Shown: positions 1 through 10,650 of the stretch, piece after piece | Layout of the letters: each line of letters starts with the position of its first letter | Position numbering within the stretch: position 1 is the stretch's first letter | NCBI GenBank assembly: GCA_001931875.2 | Contig: MSJH02000614.1 | Location: 170,455-234,454 of the forward strand | Length of the DNA stretch: 64,000 nt | Origin: Byssochlamys sp. IMV 00236 | Lineage: Eukaryota > Ascomycota > Eurotiomycetes > Eurotiales > Thermoascaceae | Reading direction: 5' to 3' | The notes under the pieces: generated by a model | Databases searched by the model: none | What the model was told of the DNA's origin: nothing | What the model saw: the letters and a program-made list of their open reading frames with translations, nothing else | Position numbers and translations under genes: made by a program

Positions 1-623
1 CGGAAGCTAGCCCAGTCGTGTCTGTACTCGAGGCAGTCGAGAGCATCGCCCTTGAAATCAACCTCGCCAGCGAAATACTTCTCGTAGAAGGTTTCCATGG
101 GGATCTTGCTCTTGCCATGGTACTTGGCGCGGTCATGGGCGCTGTGGAAGTGGAGATAGTACTCGACAGGACGACCCGGGTACTTGGCCTTTTCATTCTT
201 TCGCGGGGAGATCGAAGAAGCAACAGTCCAGAAGACCATCAAGATCGGGATCGTAGTGAAGATGGCGAAGAAGATGGTAGTATAGAAACCTCCGCGCACC
301 TGGCGGGCCAGGTACCACGGAACACCGATGAGCAGAGAGATCAAGAGGACATTGGAGAAGCTGTCGCTGCCCGCAGCGTCCGCAGGAAGAGGAGCATTCT
401 TGATTGCGGGATACTAGAAAGTATTACTATGCGTCAGCAATGGCATTGATGGAAGGCTGGAGCGCTGATCGTAGATCGTAGCAGCTCCATTGTTTTCCCC
501 CGAGGTAGAGCTTACCGCCGTCGTTCGCACACCACAATCCTCCGGCGGAGCGGTAGGCGTGGGAGCAGCAGGAGTCTCGATGAACTCGAAGTCCTCAGAG
601 GACTCTGAGTGGGTTCTCGCCAT
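1..623 (-). CDS. Sphingolipid C9-methyltransferase, N-terminal part (cut by window edge)
   Basis: The enzyme methylates C9 of the sphingoid base of fungal glucosylceramides, using S-adenosylmethionine, at the ER membrane. Exon 1 is 623-516 (36 codons from ATG). An intron follows (515-414, GTAAGC...CTAG), and exon 2 runs from 413 off the left end, so about 173 residues are visible. After a short acidic, Pro-rich start come two hydrophobic segments (about residues 53-71 and 77-95). Next is the family's conserved stretch between the membrane part and the methyltransferase domain, including VEYYLHFHSAHDR and CLEYRHDWASF. The SAM-binding Rossmann part lies outside the window. This N-terminal layout separates the fungal enzyme from bacterial cyclopropane synthases. 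Identification rests on remembered family features; a related cyclopropane-synthase-like paralogue is the alternative. Confidence 0.75.
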
Positions 624-1268
624 GATGGAAAGGCGAATTGAGGGCTGTCAGAGGAGAATTGAGAGCCTGACAGGGAGTTGCTATCAGGGACGGCGAGAAG
701 AACAGGTGGTTTTGGGGAAGTCGATGGTGGGCGCGCTAGGGGGCGTTGAGCTAAAGTTGCCGGCTCGTTCAATTCACAAGCACACCGCAACACGGCGGAT
801 CAGCATTTGATGATTATCGATCGGGATGGGCTCTTGTGCCGCTAGTTCAGAAATGTTGTAGTGGACTTTGAATCCAGCTACACTGCTACAGCTAGCTGGT
901 GGACCCTGAAACATCGCGATCCGCAGTATCAACTTCCGCTTACGTGGTTCAGACCAGATGTTCGATTTCCATGGCACGCCAAGAGACTGATTCCGTGGGA
1001 AAGCTTTGTTTGAAGCTTGATACATGCTATCATCTATTCGCCCTGTTGATATCTACCCTGCTGGACCCAAGGTTGCTATTTCCTGTAGCCTCCAGGAACG
1101 CCAGTGACATCTTGCTCTTGCTCAGTAAACGCCCGGAGCACCCCAGGAAGCTCGAATACAATAAAAAATACCATGTCCACCCAATACTGCATACCTAATG
1201 AAACATATCGTCCAAGACAGGCCATACCCCGAAACGCCCATTCTGCAATTGTCGCGCATCAATGATTA
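624..1268. other. Intergenic: 5' flank of the methyltransferase and 3' flank of the securin-like gene
   Basis: Both neighbours read leftwards, so this stretch should hold the promoter and leader of the methyltransferase and the 3' UTR of the securin-like gene. I see no exon with a recognisable product. The open frames here lack family features. Confidence 0.5.
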
Positions 1269-2667
1269 TTACAGGGTCAATTGGAAGTTCTGCGTCTCTT
1301 CGTCCTCCTCGTAGAAGGGGGGAATCTCGTTGACTTCCTCCTCCGGCTCATCTGGCGCACAGTACTCAGCAGTCTTGCGGCGCATCCACATTTCGCTGCC
1401 TACGGGAGGAGGTCCGTAAAGTCCCGTGTACGTGGTTGGAGAGAGGATGCTGCTCGACGCCGGACGGGTTGTCTCGGCTTTGGCGGTCTTGCCATTGAGG
1501 GAAGACGACACGCTTCTGCCCTTGGAATAACCAACAGTGGTCCTGGAGCTGACGGCAGCGGCAGTTTGGCGCATAGAGGATGGGTTGGTGGGAGCTGGAG
1601 TCTTCTTGCTCCTCGTGCTAAGGGCAGATGTTGGCCGCGATTTCGGCGCAGTAGCTGGTTTTCCCTTTGAGAGAGACGAAGAGGGGCGCGAAAGAGCTGC
1701 AGCAGCCTCGCGAGATTTCACCGTCGAAATGCTCCTGGTTGAAACACTCCTCGTGTGCCTTTTCTTGCTGGCCTCCTCTTTCGCACGACGCTCCTCTTCT
1801 CGTTGCTTCTCGATCTCTTCCAGGCACGGCTCGTCAGGGAATTCGTCGATTCCCAACAATGGCATGGCATCCACCTGCTTCTGGATCATTTCATCCACCA
1901 TCTTGTCGTACGCGATCGAGTCTTCCTGAAATTTACGCTCCCTCTTGGTCAGACCGTCCGGGCCAACCTCCTCGTTCCCGTACACCCTCTCCCATCCGAG
2001 CGCGATATTCTTTCCTTGGAACTGGGGGAAGGTAGTATCATAAGTGATGTCGTCAGGAAAATCAGGCAACTCTGTGACAGGTTAACACGCTTGGAACGGA
2101 GCAACTGCTAGTCGACGAGGATCCTACCTTGCGGCTTGGGTGGCATATATTCGATATCGGGGATATCATCTTCCGTCAGATTGCCCAGCAGCTCTGTCCT
2201 TGCTGGCTGCACAACCGGAGCTGCCTTCTTCGCTTTCTGACCCGTTGAACCCCTCTTGTTCGTCTTCTTGGCGGACTCCGCAGGCGGTGCGGGCGTCTGA
2301 AGTCCTTTGGCTTTGGCATTGGTAGTTTTCATCCCCAGCGGTGCACGATTGCGAGGCCCTGCCATCGCGGATCCGTCAGTCTAATTCCCTGAGATCGCCA
2401 GTATCACTGCCACATACCCAGCGGGGTGACAAAGGCATCCTTGCCCGGCTTGATCGTATTCTCATTGCGATTCTCATTTCCCTTCCCTTTCTTCCCAAAG
2501 AGCCCTGCATTGTTCTCGTCGTTCAGGGGGATCTTGAATGGCGTCTTCTGGTTTCTCAGGCCGGGCGTCTTGGGCTGTAATCCTCTAGTTCCTTGATTCA
2601 AGGGCTTCGCGGCGGCGGTTGTCTGGTGCGCGTGCACCAAGTTCTCCTGGTCGCGTAGAGCCAGCAT
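1269..2667 (-). CDS. Securin-like protein (Cut2/Pds1 type anaphase inhibitor)
   Basis: Three exons (2667-2418, 2358-2128, 2071-1269) join in frame to 427 residues. The introns are GTATGT...GGCAG and GTAGGA...CACAG. The protein is low-complexity and basic, Ser/Thr/Lys-rich in the middle and acidic at the C terminus. The start carries a KEN-like QEN (residues 7-9), TPG/TPF repeats and the motif PLNDEN. Exon 2 opens with a destruction-box-like RAPLGMKTTN (from residue 88), and DIEYMPP follows at about 151-157. Fission-yeast Cut2 also has RAPLG and a DIEYMPP motif, which is the main reason for the call. Securins bind and inhibit separase (Cut1/BimB) and are destroyed by the APC at anaphase. They diverge strongly, so the assignment is an inference from short motifs. 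An unrelated low-complexity nuclear protein remains possible. Confidence 0.6.
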
Positions 2668-3093
2668 GGCGGCGGGATCGTGGTGTTGTCAGGGAGCATC
2701 CACGGTAGAAGGTGAATCTGCTATCTCTATGCCGCGTCGACAGGATAGGATGCTGGCAACGCAGTTAGTTCTAGATAGATAGATAGATGAGGCAATATAC
2801 CAATACTCTCTCAGTTTTGTGTTTGGGCGGTTGCCCGTGGAGACGGGACGATCGCTCTGGCGTCGCTCTCCACCGCCCGCTCCTGAAACCTCAAACTAAG
2901 GCCAATAGTGCATCGGCCAGCTTACCGCCAACCAACTCGCCCTCCACTCGCTCTCCTTCCAACCCAACGACTCCACGTTCACCACTTCTTCCATCGCCCT
3001 TCTGGTTTCTCGCTGAGCGAAAGCCTTCTGAAACTCCTCTTCCCTTCATCCATACATAGTTCTTGTTTCGTGCCTTCGATACCCCCCGCAATC
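2668..3093. promoter_or_regulatory. Shared divergent promoter of the securin-like gene and tropomyosin
   Basis: These 426 bases separate two start codons pointing away from each other, so both promoters must lie here. A GATA tetranucleotide run sits at about 2772-2789. A C/T-rich tract lies upstream of tropomyosin. Confidence 0.55.
2772..2789. repeat. GATA microsatellite
   Basis: A short run of four to five GATA units sits inside the divergent promoter. It could act as a cluster of GATA-factor sites or be a simple repeat. The sequence alone does not decide. Confidence 0.7.
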
Positions 3094-3758
3094 ATGGATA
3101 AGATCAAGGAGGTGAGTACTCCATCGGATGGCGGGGTAGCTCCCAGGAGACTATCCCGACCCTTGCCCACGAGGCAACACGGGTCAACGCGGCAATGGCT
3201 CCCAGGCTGACCACATGTCTCCCAGAAAATGAACTCTCTCCGCCTGGAGGCGGATGAGGCCCATTCGAAGGTGGAGGAGCTCAAGAACAAGGTCAAGTCG
3301 CTGGAGCAGGAGAACCTGGCAAAGGAGCAGGAGATCACCTCCCTCACCCACCGAAACCAGCTGCTGGAGGCCGAGATTGAGAAGCTCGAGACTGGCATCA
3401 AGGAGGCCAAGGACTCTGCCAGCCAGAGTGCCCAGCACGACACCCAGAACGAGGCTCTGCAGCGACGTCTCCAGCTGCTCGAGGAGGAAGCCGAGGAGGC
3501 GGACAAGAACCTTCGTGAGACCAACGAGAAGTACGTCTATAGTTCACATGCATCCATGTCGATCACCCCGTCTGGTATTAACGAAGTGCGTGCAGGCTGC
3601 GTCAAACCGATGTCAAGGCGGGCCACTACGAACGCAAGGTGCAGGCTCTGGAGGCTGCCCGGGACCAGTGGGAGAGCAAGTACGAAGAGATGTCGAAGAA
3701 GTATGCGGAGCTACAGAAAGAGCTGCACGACCTCGAGGTGTCCATCAGCAACGTCTAG
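3094..3758 (+). CDS. tpmA: Tropomyosin
   Basis: A coiled-coil actin-filament stabiliser of cables and contractile rings. Three exons (3094-3111, 3226-3530, 3596-3758) join to 161 residues, the usual size of short fungal tropomyosins. The first exon encodes only MDKIKE; tiny first exons like this are common for the family in filamentous fungi. The whole product is a continuous heptad-repeat helix rich in Leu, Glu and Lys. It has typical blocks such as MNSLRLEADEAH at the start and KYAELQKELHDLE near the end, and it finishes with VSISNV. Donors are GTGAGT and GTACGT; acceptors are CCCAG and TGCAG. It is divergently paired with the securin-like gene. The call is firm. The symbol follows the Aspergillus name. 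Confidence 0.92.
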
Positions 3759-4088
3759 AAAGGCATACCTGTACATTGCTATTAGCGGGCTGGAAGATGC
3801 CGGATGCAGTCTCCCTATCAAACCACCATCTGACTCGGGGTCGTCCCCTTTCCCTTCTCTTTAGCAGACAGCCTAGTCACACAAGCCCTTATCTGCCTAC
3901 TGGTTCGATCTTGTCCCTGTATGGATCAATATGTGTTTAGTTCTTATTCCCCAATATCCCCCGCCGTATTAGCCATATGGTGGTGGTACATAGAGAGCAT
4001 GATTAATGAAAAATTGCCCTGGTATATTGAACTCCACCCCGTAGAGTGTGGCACGGAAGCTGCTTTGTGTGAGTATACACGTCCCATC
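3759..4088. other. Convergent 3' ends of tropomyosin and RRP17
   Basis: This 330-base stretch between two stop codons facing each other should hold both 3' UTRs. It is AT-richer than the coding flanks. I see no gene. Confidence 0.5.
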
Positions 4089-4783
4089 TCACCGGTCCCT
4101 CCGAGCGTCTGCCTTCCTCTTCTTGCTGATCTTCTGTTTTGTTCGCGCTAGTTTGCGCTCTTCCTTGCTTTCATAGCGAAACTTCTTTTTCTTCTTCTTC
4201 GGTTTGTCATCACCTGCTCTCTTGGCTTTCTTCGTCGCAGAATTGGTCTTAGTAACAGCCGGCACAGTATCCCGTTTGCGACTACTGTGCTCATCCGATT
4301 CATCCTTCTCGGCTTTGTAGAGGCCTTCCTTGGAAGCATCCATCTCCTCCACTGTGACGGTAGTGTATTTATCCTCGTCAATATATTCGGCTTCATAGTC
4401 CACCGCCGGAGGCTCTTCAAACCCCTTCCATTCCTCCTCGTTTGAATCCGACTCTTCTTCAGACTCAGAGTCGGTATCTTCCCGCAGCTTTTTCAGCTGT
4501 CTCTCATTTTCCTCCAGGATCCGTTGAAATTCTGCATTTCGCTCTTCACGGAGCTGCAAGACGTTAGAAAGAGACTCCTGAGTTGCTCTGGGGTTGTACA
4601 TGCCTTTTTCCGATGCTGTATCCGCTCTTCTCGCGCTCTCTTCTCGGCAATCTCCTGTGCATGTTTTGCCCGCTGCAGCTTTCGCTTGTGAAAGCCCGTG
4701 AGAAATTCATGGCGCGCGGTATCATCAAATGTGACTTCCTCGACCGCAGTGGTCAACTTGCGCTTTTTCAACTGTGGGCCCAT
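4089..4783 (-). CDS. rrp17: RRP17/NOL12-family rRNA-processing protein, with a GC-AG intron
   Basis: A nucleolar factor of 60S subunit maturation; the yeast homologue is a 5'-3' exonuclease acting in ITS processing. Exon 1 is 4783-4604 (60 codons from ATG GGC CCA) and exon 2 is 4553-4089, giving 214 residues. The intron 4603-4554 is 50 nt. It begins GCATGT, has a CTAAC branch point, and ends TTGCAG. Splicing joins RIQHRKK to LREERNAEFQ, the expected basic helical motif of the family. Without it the reading frame breaks. The N terminus carries the family signature around VEEVTFDDTARHEFLTGFHKRK; an acidic Ser/Glu middle and a very Lys-rich tail follow. An earlier in-frame ATG at 4822 exists, but family alignment favours 4783. 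It shares a short divergent promoter with BIG1. Confidence 0.85.
4554..4603 (-). other. GC-AG intron in RRP17
   Basis: A 50-nt intron with donor GCATGT after AAAAAG, a CTAAC branch site 10 nt before the acceptor TTGCAG, and phase 0. It restores the frame of RRP17 exactly. No GT donor nearby does so. Confidence 0.8.
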
Positions 4784-5050
4784 GATAGATGAGATTTTGT
4801 CTTGTCTAGTAAGACAGGGCAATGGGGGAATTTTTTAGAACTGAGATTGTCCGTGATACAAGGACATATTATTATTCTGATAAGTTTCAAGACCCGCTGG
4901 AAAAAGCTGGTGCAGGCTCGAGCTTCTGTGAGATCTCGCCAAGTCCCGCCGTGGTTGGTTGAAGTGGCCGACCGCCTTCGGGGCCATCATCACCACCTCG
5001 ACATCAACCAGCTTGACCCGGAACCCTCTCCAGGAACAACACACGCCAAC
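4784..5050. promoter_or_regulatory. Short divergent promoter RRP17 / BIG1
   Basis: Only 267 bases lie between the two start codons, so the two genes must share promoter sequence. No distinct operator is evident to me. Confidence 0.5.
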
Positions 5051-6185
5051 ATGCATCTACGAGGGATCGGGTTGCTTACTCTTGGGACGGGGGTTGTCAA
5101 TGCATTTGTTGACACCTCGCCCTTTATCCTCGCATCGACATCTGAGTACGTGCCTCCCATGTTGCTGTTGATACTCGTCCCCGCAGATCTCAGACAGACC
5201 ATCTAACGATGAGCTCTACTGCAGGCTTTTAGGCTCGTCTGCCCAGCTTAAGACTGCTTCGTCTCTGTCGGATGAAATTGCATCCGCGCTCAGCACCTGC
5301 CCTTCTGACTACTACGTTATGGCCTCCCAGCCTGGTGTTCATGTCTCCGACTTCTCCAAGCCGAAGTCCGCACCCCGGTTATACGAGAAGCTGTCCGGTA
5401 AGGATAAGGCGATCAAGTCAAGCTTCAGTGTGAGCGAAGTATCTGGCGAGCTGGATGCCAAGTACATCCAGGAGCTACTAGAGAAGAAGTGCGGTGCTCA
5501 GACGACGCACATCGACGCTTCCAGTGAGTTGTTCTACGCTAGCGACTACATCCAGCAAGATATACTGATCGATATCCAGCTGGCTCTTACCCGTCAAGCT
5601 TTGAAAAAGGTCCTCGTGTGATTAGTGTCGACTTCCCAGTGCTTCCGTCGGCAGCCACCGACAGACGGCACCAGCTCCAACATAACGGTTGGTGATCCGG
5701 AGCCCAGCCGGAATTCTGATTACATGAACTCACTGTTTCTAGATGGCTTCCTCGCCGATATTGTTGACCGCATTTCGTCGAAGAAGTACACCGTTATTTA
5801 CGTCACCTCACCTCGCGAGTTGATTGATGGTGAACAGTCGGAGTCCTTCATGTATCACCCCGATGTTGACAGCCAAGAGCCGGTCCACATGGATCTGAAA
5901 CGCGACTATGCCTCGAACGCCCGCCGGGAGGGCAGCGGCAGTCAATCAGTCTTCGAAGAGTACCAATTCCTCACTCCAGGTCTGTTTTCTCTAAACCACA
6001 TCATTGACTACCTTTTTTCTTCATGTTGGTACTAACCGTACATAGGCATCTACATGGGCCTCATCGCCGGTTTCGCCTTTCTGGCTATCCTGTATGTCGG
6101 CTTTAGCGCCCTGACGAGTCTTCAAGTCCCGTATGCCGCATTCGAGAAGGACACTGCGCCCAACTCGCAGAAAAAGCAGCAGTAG
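5051..6185 (+). CDS. big1: BIG1 family protein (V-ATPase accessory / beta-1,6-glucan and cell-wall factor)
   Basis: An ER type-I membrane protein needed for normal beta-1,6-glucan content; the family is related to a V-ATPase assembly factor. Five exons (5051-5145, 5225-5523, 5580-5687, 5743-5979, 6046-6185) join to 292 residues. A signal peptide occupies roughly residues 1-18 (MHLRGIGLLTLGTGVVNAF). The lumenal part includes the family stretch GPRVISVDFPVLP. A single transmembrane segment lies near the C terminus (GLIAGFAFLAILYVGFSAL), followed by a short Lys/Gln cytosolic tail ending KKQQ, which fits ER retrieval. All four introns are GT-AG and the frame is continuous. Length and layout fit the family. 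Confidence 0.85.
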
Positions 6186-7017
6186 CAACATTCGTGTTGT
6201 TTGTCTCGTTGTAACGTCTCCGTTTCTGTATTCTAGCAGTGTCTATCTTGCTCTGTTTCCCAGGGGAGTTCTGCCATCTGTCACTATTTATATATCCGTC
6301 ATGCTCTCTTCGTCCTGTTCCAGAAAGGGGAGTTCTCAATCCATGAACTTATGTTCATCCAGGTACTTGTTAGTCCCTCTTATAGATTTGATCAACTGTT
6401 CCTCGACAGGATATCGCACTACTTTGTATTGCTATACATCCAGAGACTGATATCCAATGTATTCGGAGCATATATGAAAGAGTAATACGACAGGATATAG
6501 TGTGATCGTAAACTTACCAACTGGTGTCGCTGGGGAAACTAAATATAACTCCCACGTGACAACCCATCTGGATCCTGCCGCTGCTATTGGTCCGTGCAGT
6601 GCGGTCAGCCTCAGGCAGGGACAGCCGAGACAAACAGGGAGAAAGAGGGAGAAACAGCCGACAAGGACGACCCCTCGATGTCTTGTTGTCGTCCTCCAGT
6701 TTTGCCTGGTGGTTGTTTGGATCCTCACCACTAGCTCTTCTTGGTCGCTGGCTTGCGTGAGCCACCACCGTGTAAGCAGTGGCTCTGGAAAGTCTTGTTT
6801 GTTGACTTTCCTGTCTTCGAGGACGCTCCGCCGGTCAGACTGAGGATATCGCATTGCGACGATCATCTAGGCCCCTATTACCACGACTATCCTTCTCAAT
6901 TCTGGTCGTTCCCGACTTTGCAAATACTCTATGAATTGGAGGCGGATCGAGATATAAGCCAAACAGCACAGTACGAATTTCGGCCGTCCCCGAGTGTCGA
7001 GGAAGATCAGACTTGCC
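6186..7017. other. BIG1 3' UTR and promoter of the CSI2-like gene
   Basis: Both flanking genes read rightwards. A CACGTG E-box lies at 6553-6558. No exon with a recognisable product is visible. Confidence 0.5.
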
Positions 7018-8028
7018 ATGAGAATCTCTCGAGGCGGGCTGACTGCCCTACCTGCCTTTCTGCTTGGTCTCCTACTCGTTTTGATGGTCGCCGGTGTATC
7101 TGCGTCGACCGATACCAATAATGACGCTGCCACGACTGCTGCAAACACTGCTGCAGCGACAACAGGCGACTCGCTTCCAGCGCTGACTACTGCCAGCTCA
7201 AGTGAGAGCAGCACAGAGACCAGTACAAGTGCTAGCGATAGTGCCAGTTCGACGTCGGGCAATTCTTTGCCTGCACTGTCGACTACAGCAGCGGCTACGA
7301 CCAGTTACAACTACCCTACTCCGTCGGTTCCTCCTACTGAAAACGCCCCGTACATGCGCAAGTCGAAAGCTCCAGAAGGGACTGTCTTTATCGCCGTTGG
7401 TGCCGCGTTGGGTTTCTGCGGACTGGTTATCTTAGCATGGCGTGGAATGGTAGCCTGGTCCGTCAACAGGTCAGTCCGTAAGGCTGCCTGGCTCCAGGCG
7501 CGGTCCGAAAAGAAAGCCCTCTTGGCCGGGAGAATGAGGCGCCGCCGCTCGAGGCGGAGATCTACAATGTACAGTCAGGCTCCTGGTTCGACCATGTCCA
7601 TGGAAAAGCTAGGCACAGGCCATCGCAGCAGCCAGGTTCCTCCCATACCCAAGTCATCCACCAGAACCAGCGGGCTCTTCTACTCACCTACAGCTGGTGG
7701 GGGAATGCAGGGTCATACAAACAGAGCTTCGAATTATCTCCCAGCTGGTTATTACGCGTCTAGTAATACGGCAGTCGATGGTTCCAGTGTAGGTCTTTCC
7801 AACCTAGGACCGCAGTCTCAAGGATACACTCGAACCGGATCAGCCCCGAGCCCTCCTGCGTCACCACTCATGTCACCTCATATAGGCCATAATAGGTCGT
7901 ATAGAGGATCTCAGGCGCACATTTCCACCACTTCTCTGAACGTACCACCGCAAGGGAGAGCGCCTAGCACGTACTTGGAGGATCTGTTTGACAGCCACAC
8001 TCCGGGATCCGATATGGAGCGCAGGTGA
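7018..8028 (+). CDS. CSI2-like single-pass membrane protein (cell wall/chitin related)
   Basis: An intronless gene of 336 residues from ATG at 7018. It has an N-terminal signal peptide (LPAFLLGLLLVLMVAGVSA), then a Ser/Thr/Ala-rich, probably O-glycosylated ectodomain. A VPPTENAPYM segment follows, and then the conserved transmembrane block beginning EGTVFIAVGAALGF (about residues 119-141). The cytosolic tail is basic at first (RRRRSRRRS), then Ser/Pro/Gly-rich and disordered. The VPPT...GTVFIAVGA arrangement is what I know from fungal CSI2 proteins; in yeast CSI2 affects chitin synthase III. Function here is inferred from that resemblance. A generic wall-sensor-like membrane protein is the alternative. 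Confidence 0.65.
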   Translation: MRISRGGLTALPAFLLGLLLVLMVAGVSASTDTNNDAATTAANTAAATTGDSLPALTTASSSESSTETSTSASDSASSTSGNSLPALSTTAAATTSYNYPTPSVPPTENAPYMRKSKAPEGTVFIAVGAALGFCGLVILAWRGMVAWSVNRSVRKAAWLQARSEKKALLAGRMRRRRSRRRSTMYSQAPGSTMSMEKLGTGHRSSQVPPIPKSSTRTSGLFYSPTAGGGMQGHTNRASNYLPAGYYASSNTAVDGSSVGLSNLGPQSQGYTRTGSAPSPPASPLMSPHIGHNRSYRGSQAHISTTSLNVPPQGRAPSTYLEDLFDSHTPGSDMERR

Positions 8029-9182
8029 ATTCAAAGCAAAGCATCTTACGGCGAGCATTCTTCTACATATTGGGACTTTTCGGATGGAATGGACTTAGTT
8101 TCCATAGCGTAACTATTTATTGATTGTTCTATATTGGCTTGGCCGTGTACAGTGCTAGATTATCCGGTCCAATTTGCTTCTGCTGGTATTCCGGTTCCAT
8201 ATTCGGTGGTTATTTTTCTTCATGATGACATATGCGGTTCTACATGGTCTTGAATTGGAGGTTTTAATGATTCCCCTCCGTCAAACAGCCGAGCATATAA
8301 TAGCTAGCTCATCAGATACATAGTCTCGGAATATATAGTGACAAATAACGACAATCATACGGAACTGCAGTTTATAAAAAGAGACAAATATATACTCCTA
8401 TCCACTGACCATCGATCCCTCAGCGGATGATGTCTATTATCATATCCCCCTTATGTGTCTCATTTCTCATAATCCTCCAATACATCTCACTCATCTTCAC
8501 CCGGCCTCCTCACCAACCCGAACTTCTCAATATCAACCGCACCTCATCCCTCCATTTCTCCAACGCATCAAAATCCACACATTTCTTATACTACAGGCAC
8601 ACCTTGCCAGGAAGCTATGAGATGGAAATGTCCTTGGATAAAGAAAAGATTGCCAATGCAATTCGCAGAAGGTCTATTAACAGGCTATTCGTTGCAAGTA
8701 TAGCTATAGCTAGTAGCTAGTCAATTGTTTCGGTTACGATGAAAAGATAATTAGTTAGAGTGGAACAATACGACTGTCGGCACTTCGCATTACTTATTAT
8801 TGTTATTTTGCGTGATCGACCAGAGCAGCTTCGTTAGATTTGAATTCATTCCTTGCCTTGCCTGTAGCTAGATACGTGGGTTTGCAAATCAGATTATATT
8901 TTGATGTAAGGAGAACTTTCCCTGCCTGAAGGAACTAAAGGGGGTAATTATAGCATCTAACTTTATATATATATTTCGCATCCGAGCGTTGTTACAATCC
9001 GCATCAGGGAACTTTGTTATGAGATATACCGACGAGTCTATCGGGATTATAGTTACATGTAGTTACACGTGCTCGCACCAAACGGTGAGACTTCGAGCTC
9101 ATGCTGGGTCGATTCCTCCATAGGAATAGGCAATAACCAAATGCAAAAGAAGAATGAAACGCTATCAAAGTCATCAAACCTC
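8029..9182. other. Convergent intergenic region with a G-poor strand
   Basis: It lies between the stops of the CSI2-like gene and the ERD1-like gene. A 97-codon open frame at 8427-8720 begins with a hydrophobic segment but has no recognisable family, and it sits in a C/T/A-rich, G-poor stretch (about 8430-8600). I do not call it a gene. A TA run lies near 8960. Confidence 0.45.
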
Positions 9183-10650
9183 TCAGTCTTCATCCAATTT
9201 CCGATTGAACTCTCCAAGAAGAATGTCGTCAGGGGCGGGTCCGCGGATACTCCTGACTGTGGAATGTGAGCATTGGACCATCGATAGAAAAATCGAGACC
9301 AAGATAAGATAGTCTACTTACCCCATTCAGTTTCAACTCTAAAGAAGATCCACATCCAACGCCTTGCGACTTCAAGGAACATAAGCATGAAAAGACCGAA
9401 CTCGGTCTCATTGATGTGGTCGAATTTCGAGGAGAGTTTTGAGGTCCATGTGAAGCGAAGGAAAAAGTCAATAATGATGGCGCCATAATACATCGTAGTT
9501 GTCGGGAAACATCTTTTCCGACGCAATGCGAATGGTTGCTGGGGATCGCTCCGTGCCTCGGTAAAGAGAGTGAGATCCCAATCCTTGGTCACGTCCCAGT
9601 AGAAGGAATAGAAAGAGTTGATGCATGCAAAGAAGATCCTATGACGTGTATCAGAAATCGGATACATCGATAGCGTTCTCCCAGTACCCGCACTTACCAC
9701 ATATGATACAGCTGCACTTCACTGATCTGTCCCACGACAAACGGGTTGTAGTTGCGCTGCAAAGCCGTCAAAGCAATCACCGGAAACGCAGAGGCGTACT
9801 TCAAAGCGTTAGCGAGATGCTGTCCGCCCCAGCCATCTCCCCTGTCCCGCTGTTTCTGGACGCGAACAAACTCGATTAGACATTGTCTGAACCGGATCAA
9901 GCTGGGAACAGCAACGATAATAGGCACAACGAACTCCCCGCCGCAAGCACGATTGGGCTTTCCGGTGGCGGACATGCCTCCTGTAAACAGCATGCAAAAG
10001 TTGACATAAAGATCCCCCAGTATTTTGGCGTAGCTCGTCAGAGCATCAGCCAACAGGATATCCCCAAACTTCCCGTCCTGCGGCTGCGCCAGCCCACCGA
10101 TACTGATACGCTTCAGCGTCATGAGGAACCGATACCGACCAGAGCGAGAGAGACGGCGGACCGGCAGAATAAGGATGATTAGGAATATAATGACGTATAT
10201 TTGAGGGAACCATTCCAGTGACTTGACCCGTTCGATGGAGCCATGTGTAAGCATCCAGAAAAGGAGAAGGGAAGCTCCGAGTGGAATCGTCAATAGGGTC
10301 GCAAGATGGTATACGGAGACATGATGCGGCTTTTGGTTGGGGGTCTGTCGCGCAGGGTATCGGATCAAGGCTGGGACATCCTGAATCGTTACTATTTAGC
10401 ACGCGACTTATTTCTGCTTCTCTGGAAGTGCGCTTACGATCTTCAATTTGGACAAGTAATGCAGATTCACTCCCCAACCCCAGAAGCCTACGCACAAGGT
10501 CAGCTCCGTTTAGAGTCCTTCTGAGCTTGTCAGGGGCGTCCACGGACCAGCAACCACTATCAATGCCAACCGGTAGGGCAGTGGAAACAATACACTGAAG
10601 CCATCTAGTTCCGGCGGTATCTCGATCTCGCGTCGATCCAAATCCATCAT
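9183..10650 (-). CDS. EXS-domain membrane protein, ERD1-like (Golgi/ER retention)
   Basis: Five exons (10650-10548, 10487-10438, 10380-9698, 9638-9322, 9256-9183) join to 408 residues. The start ATG GAT-type context at 10650 follows a pyrimidine-rich leader. The product is a multi-pass membrane protein. An early helix carries LPLPYRLALIVVAGFWGWGV, then DVPALIRYPAR and several transmembrane segments. The EXS module includes GGQHLANALKY, the INSFYSFYWDVTKDWDL stretch and FLEVARRWMWIFFRVETEW. These are hallmark EXS features shared with XPR1/SYG1 and ERD1. The absence of an SPX domain and the size near 400 residues point to ERD1, which acts in Golgi phosphate recycling and retention of ER lumenal and Golgi proteins in yeast. 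It is divergent from PEX10. Confidence 0.8.

Noticed and set aside
4493..4822. Frameshift in RRP17
   Set aside because: A 50-nt GC-AG intron with a good branch point explains the frame change and restores the family motif, so no indel needs to be assumed.
8427..8720. 97-codon open frame with a hydrophobic start
   Set aside because: Lies in a skewed low-complexity tract between convergent genes and matches nothing known to me.
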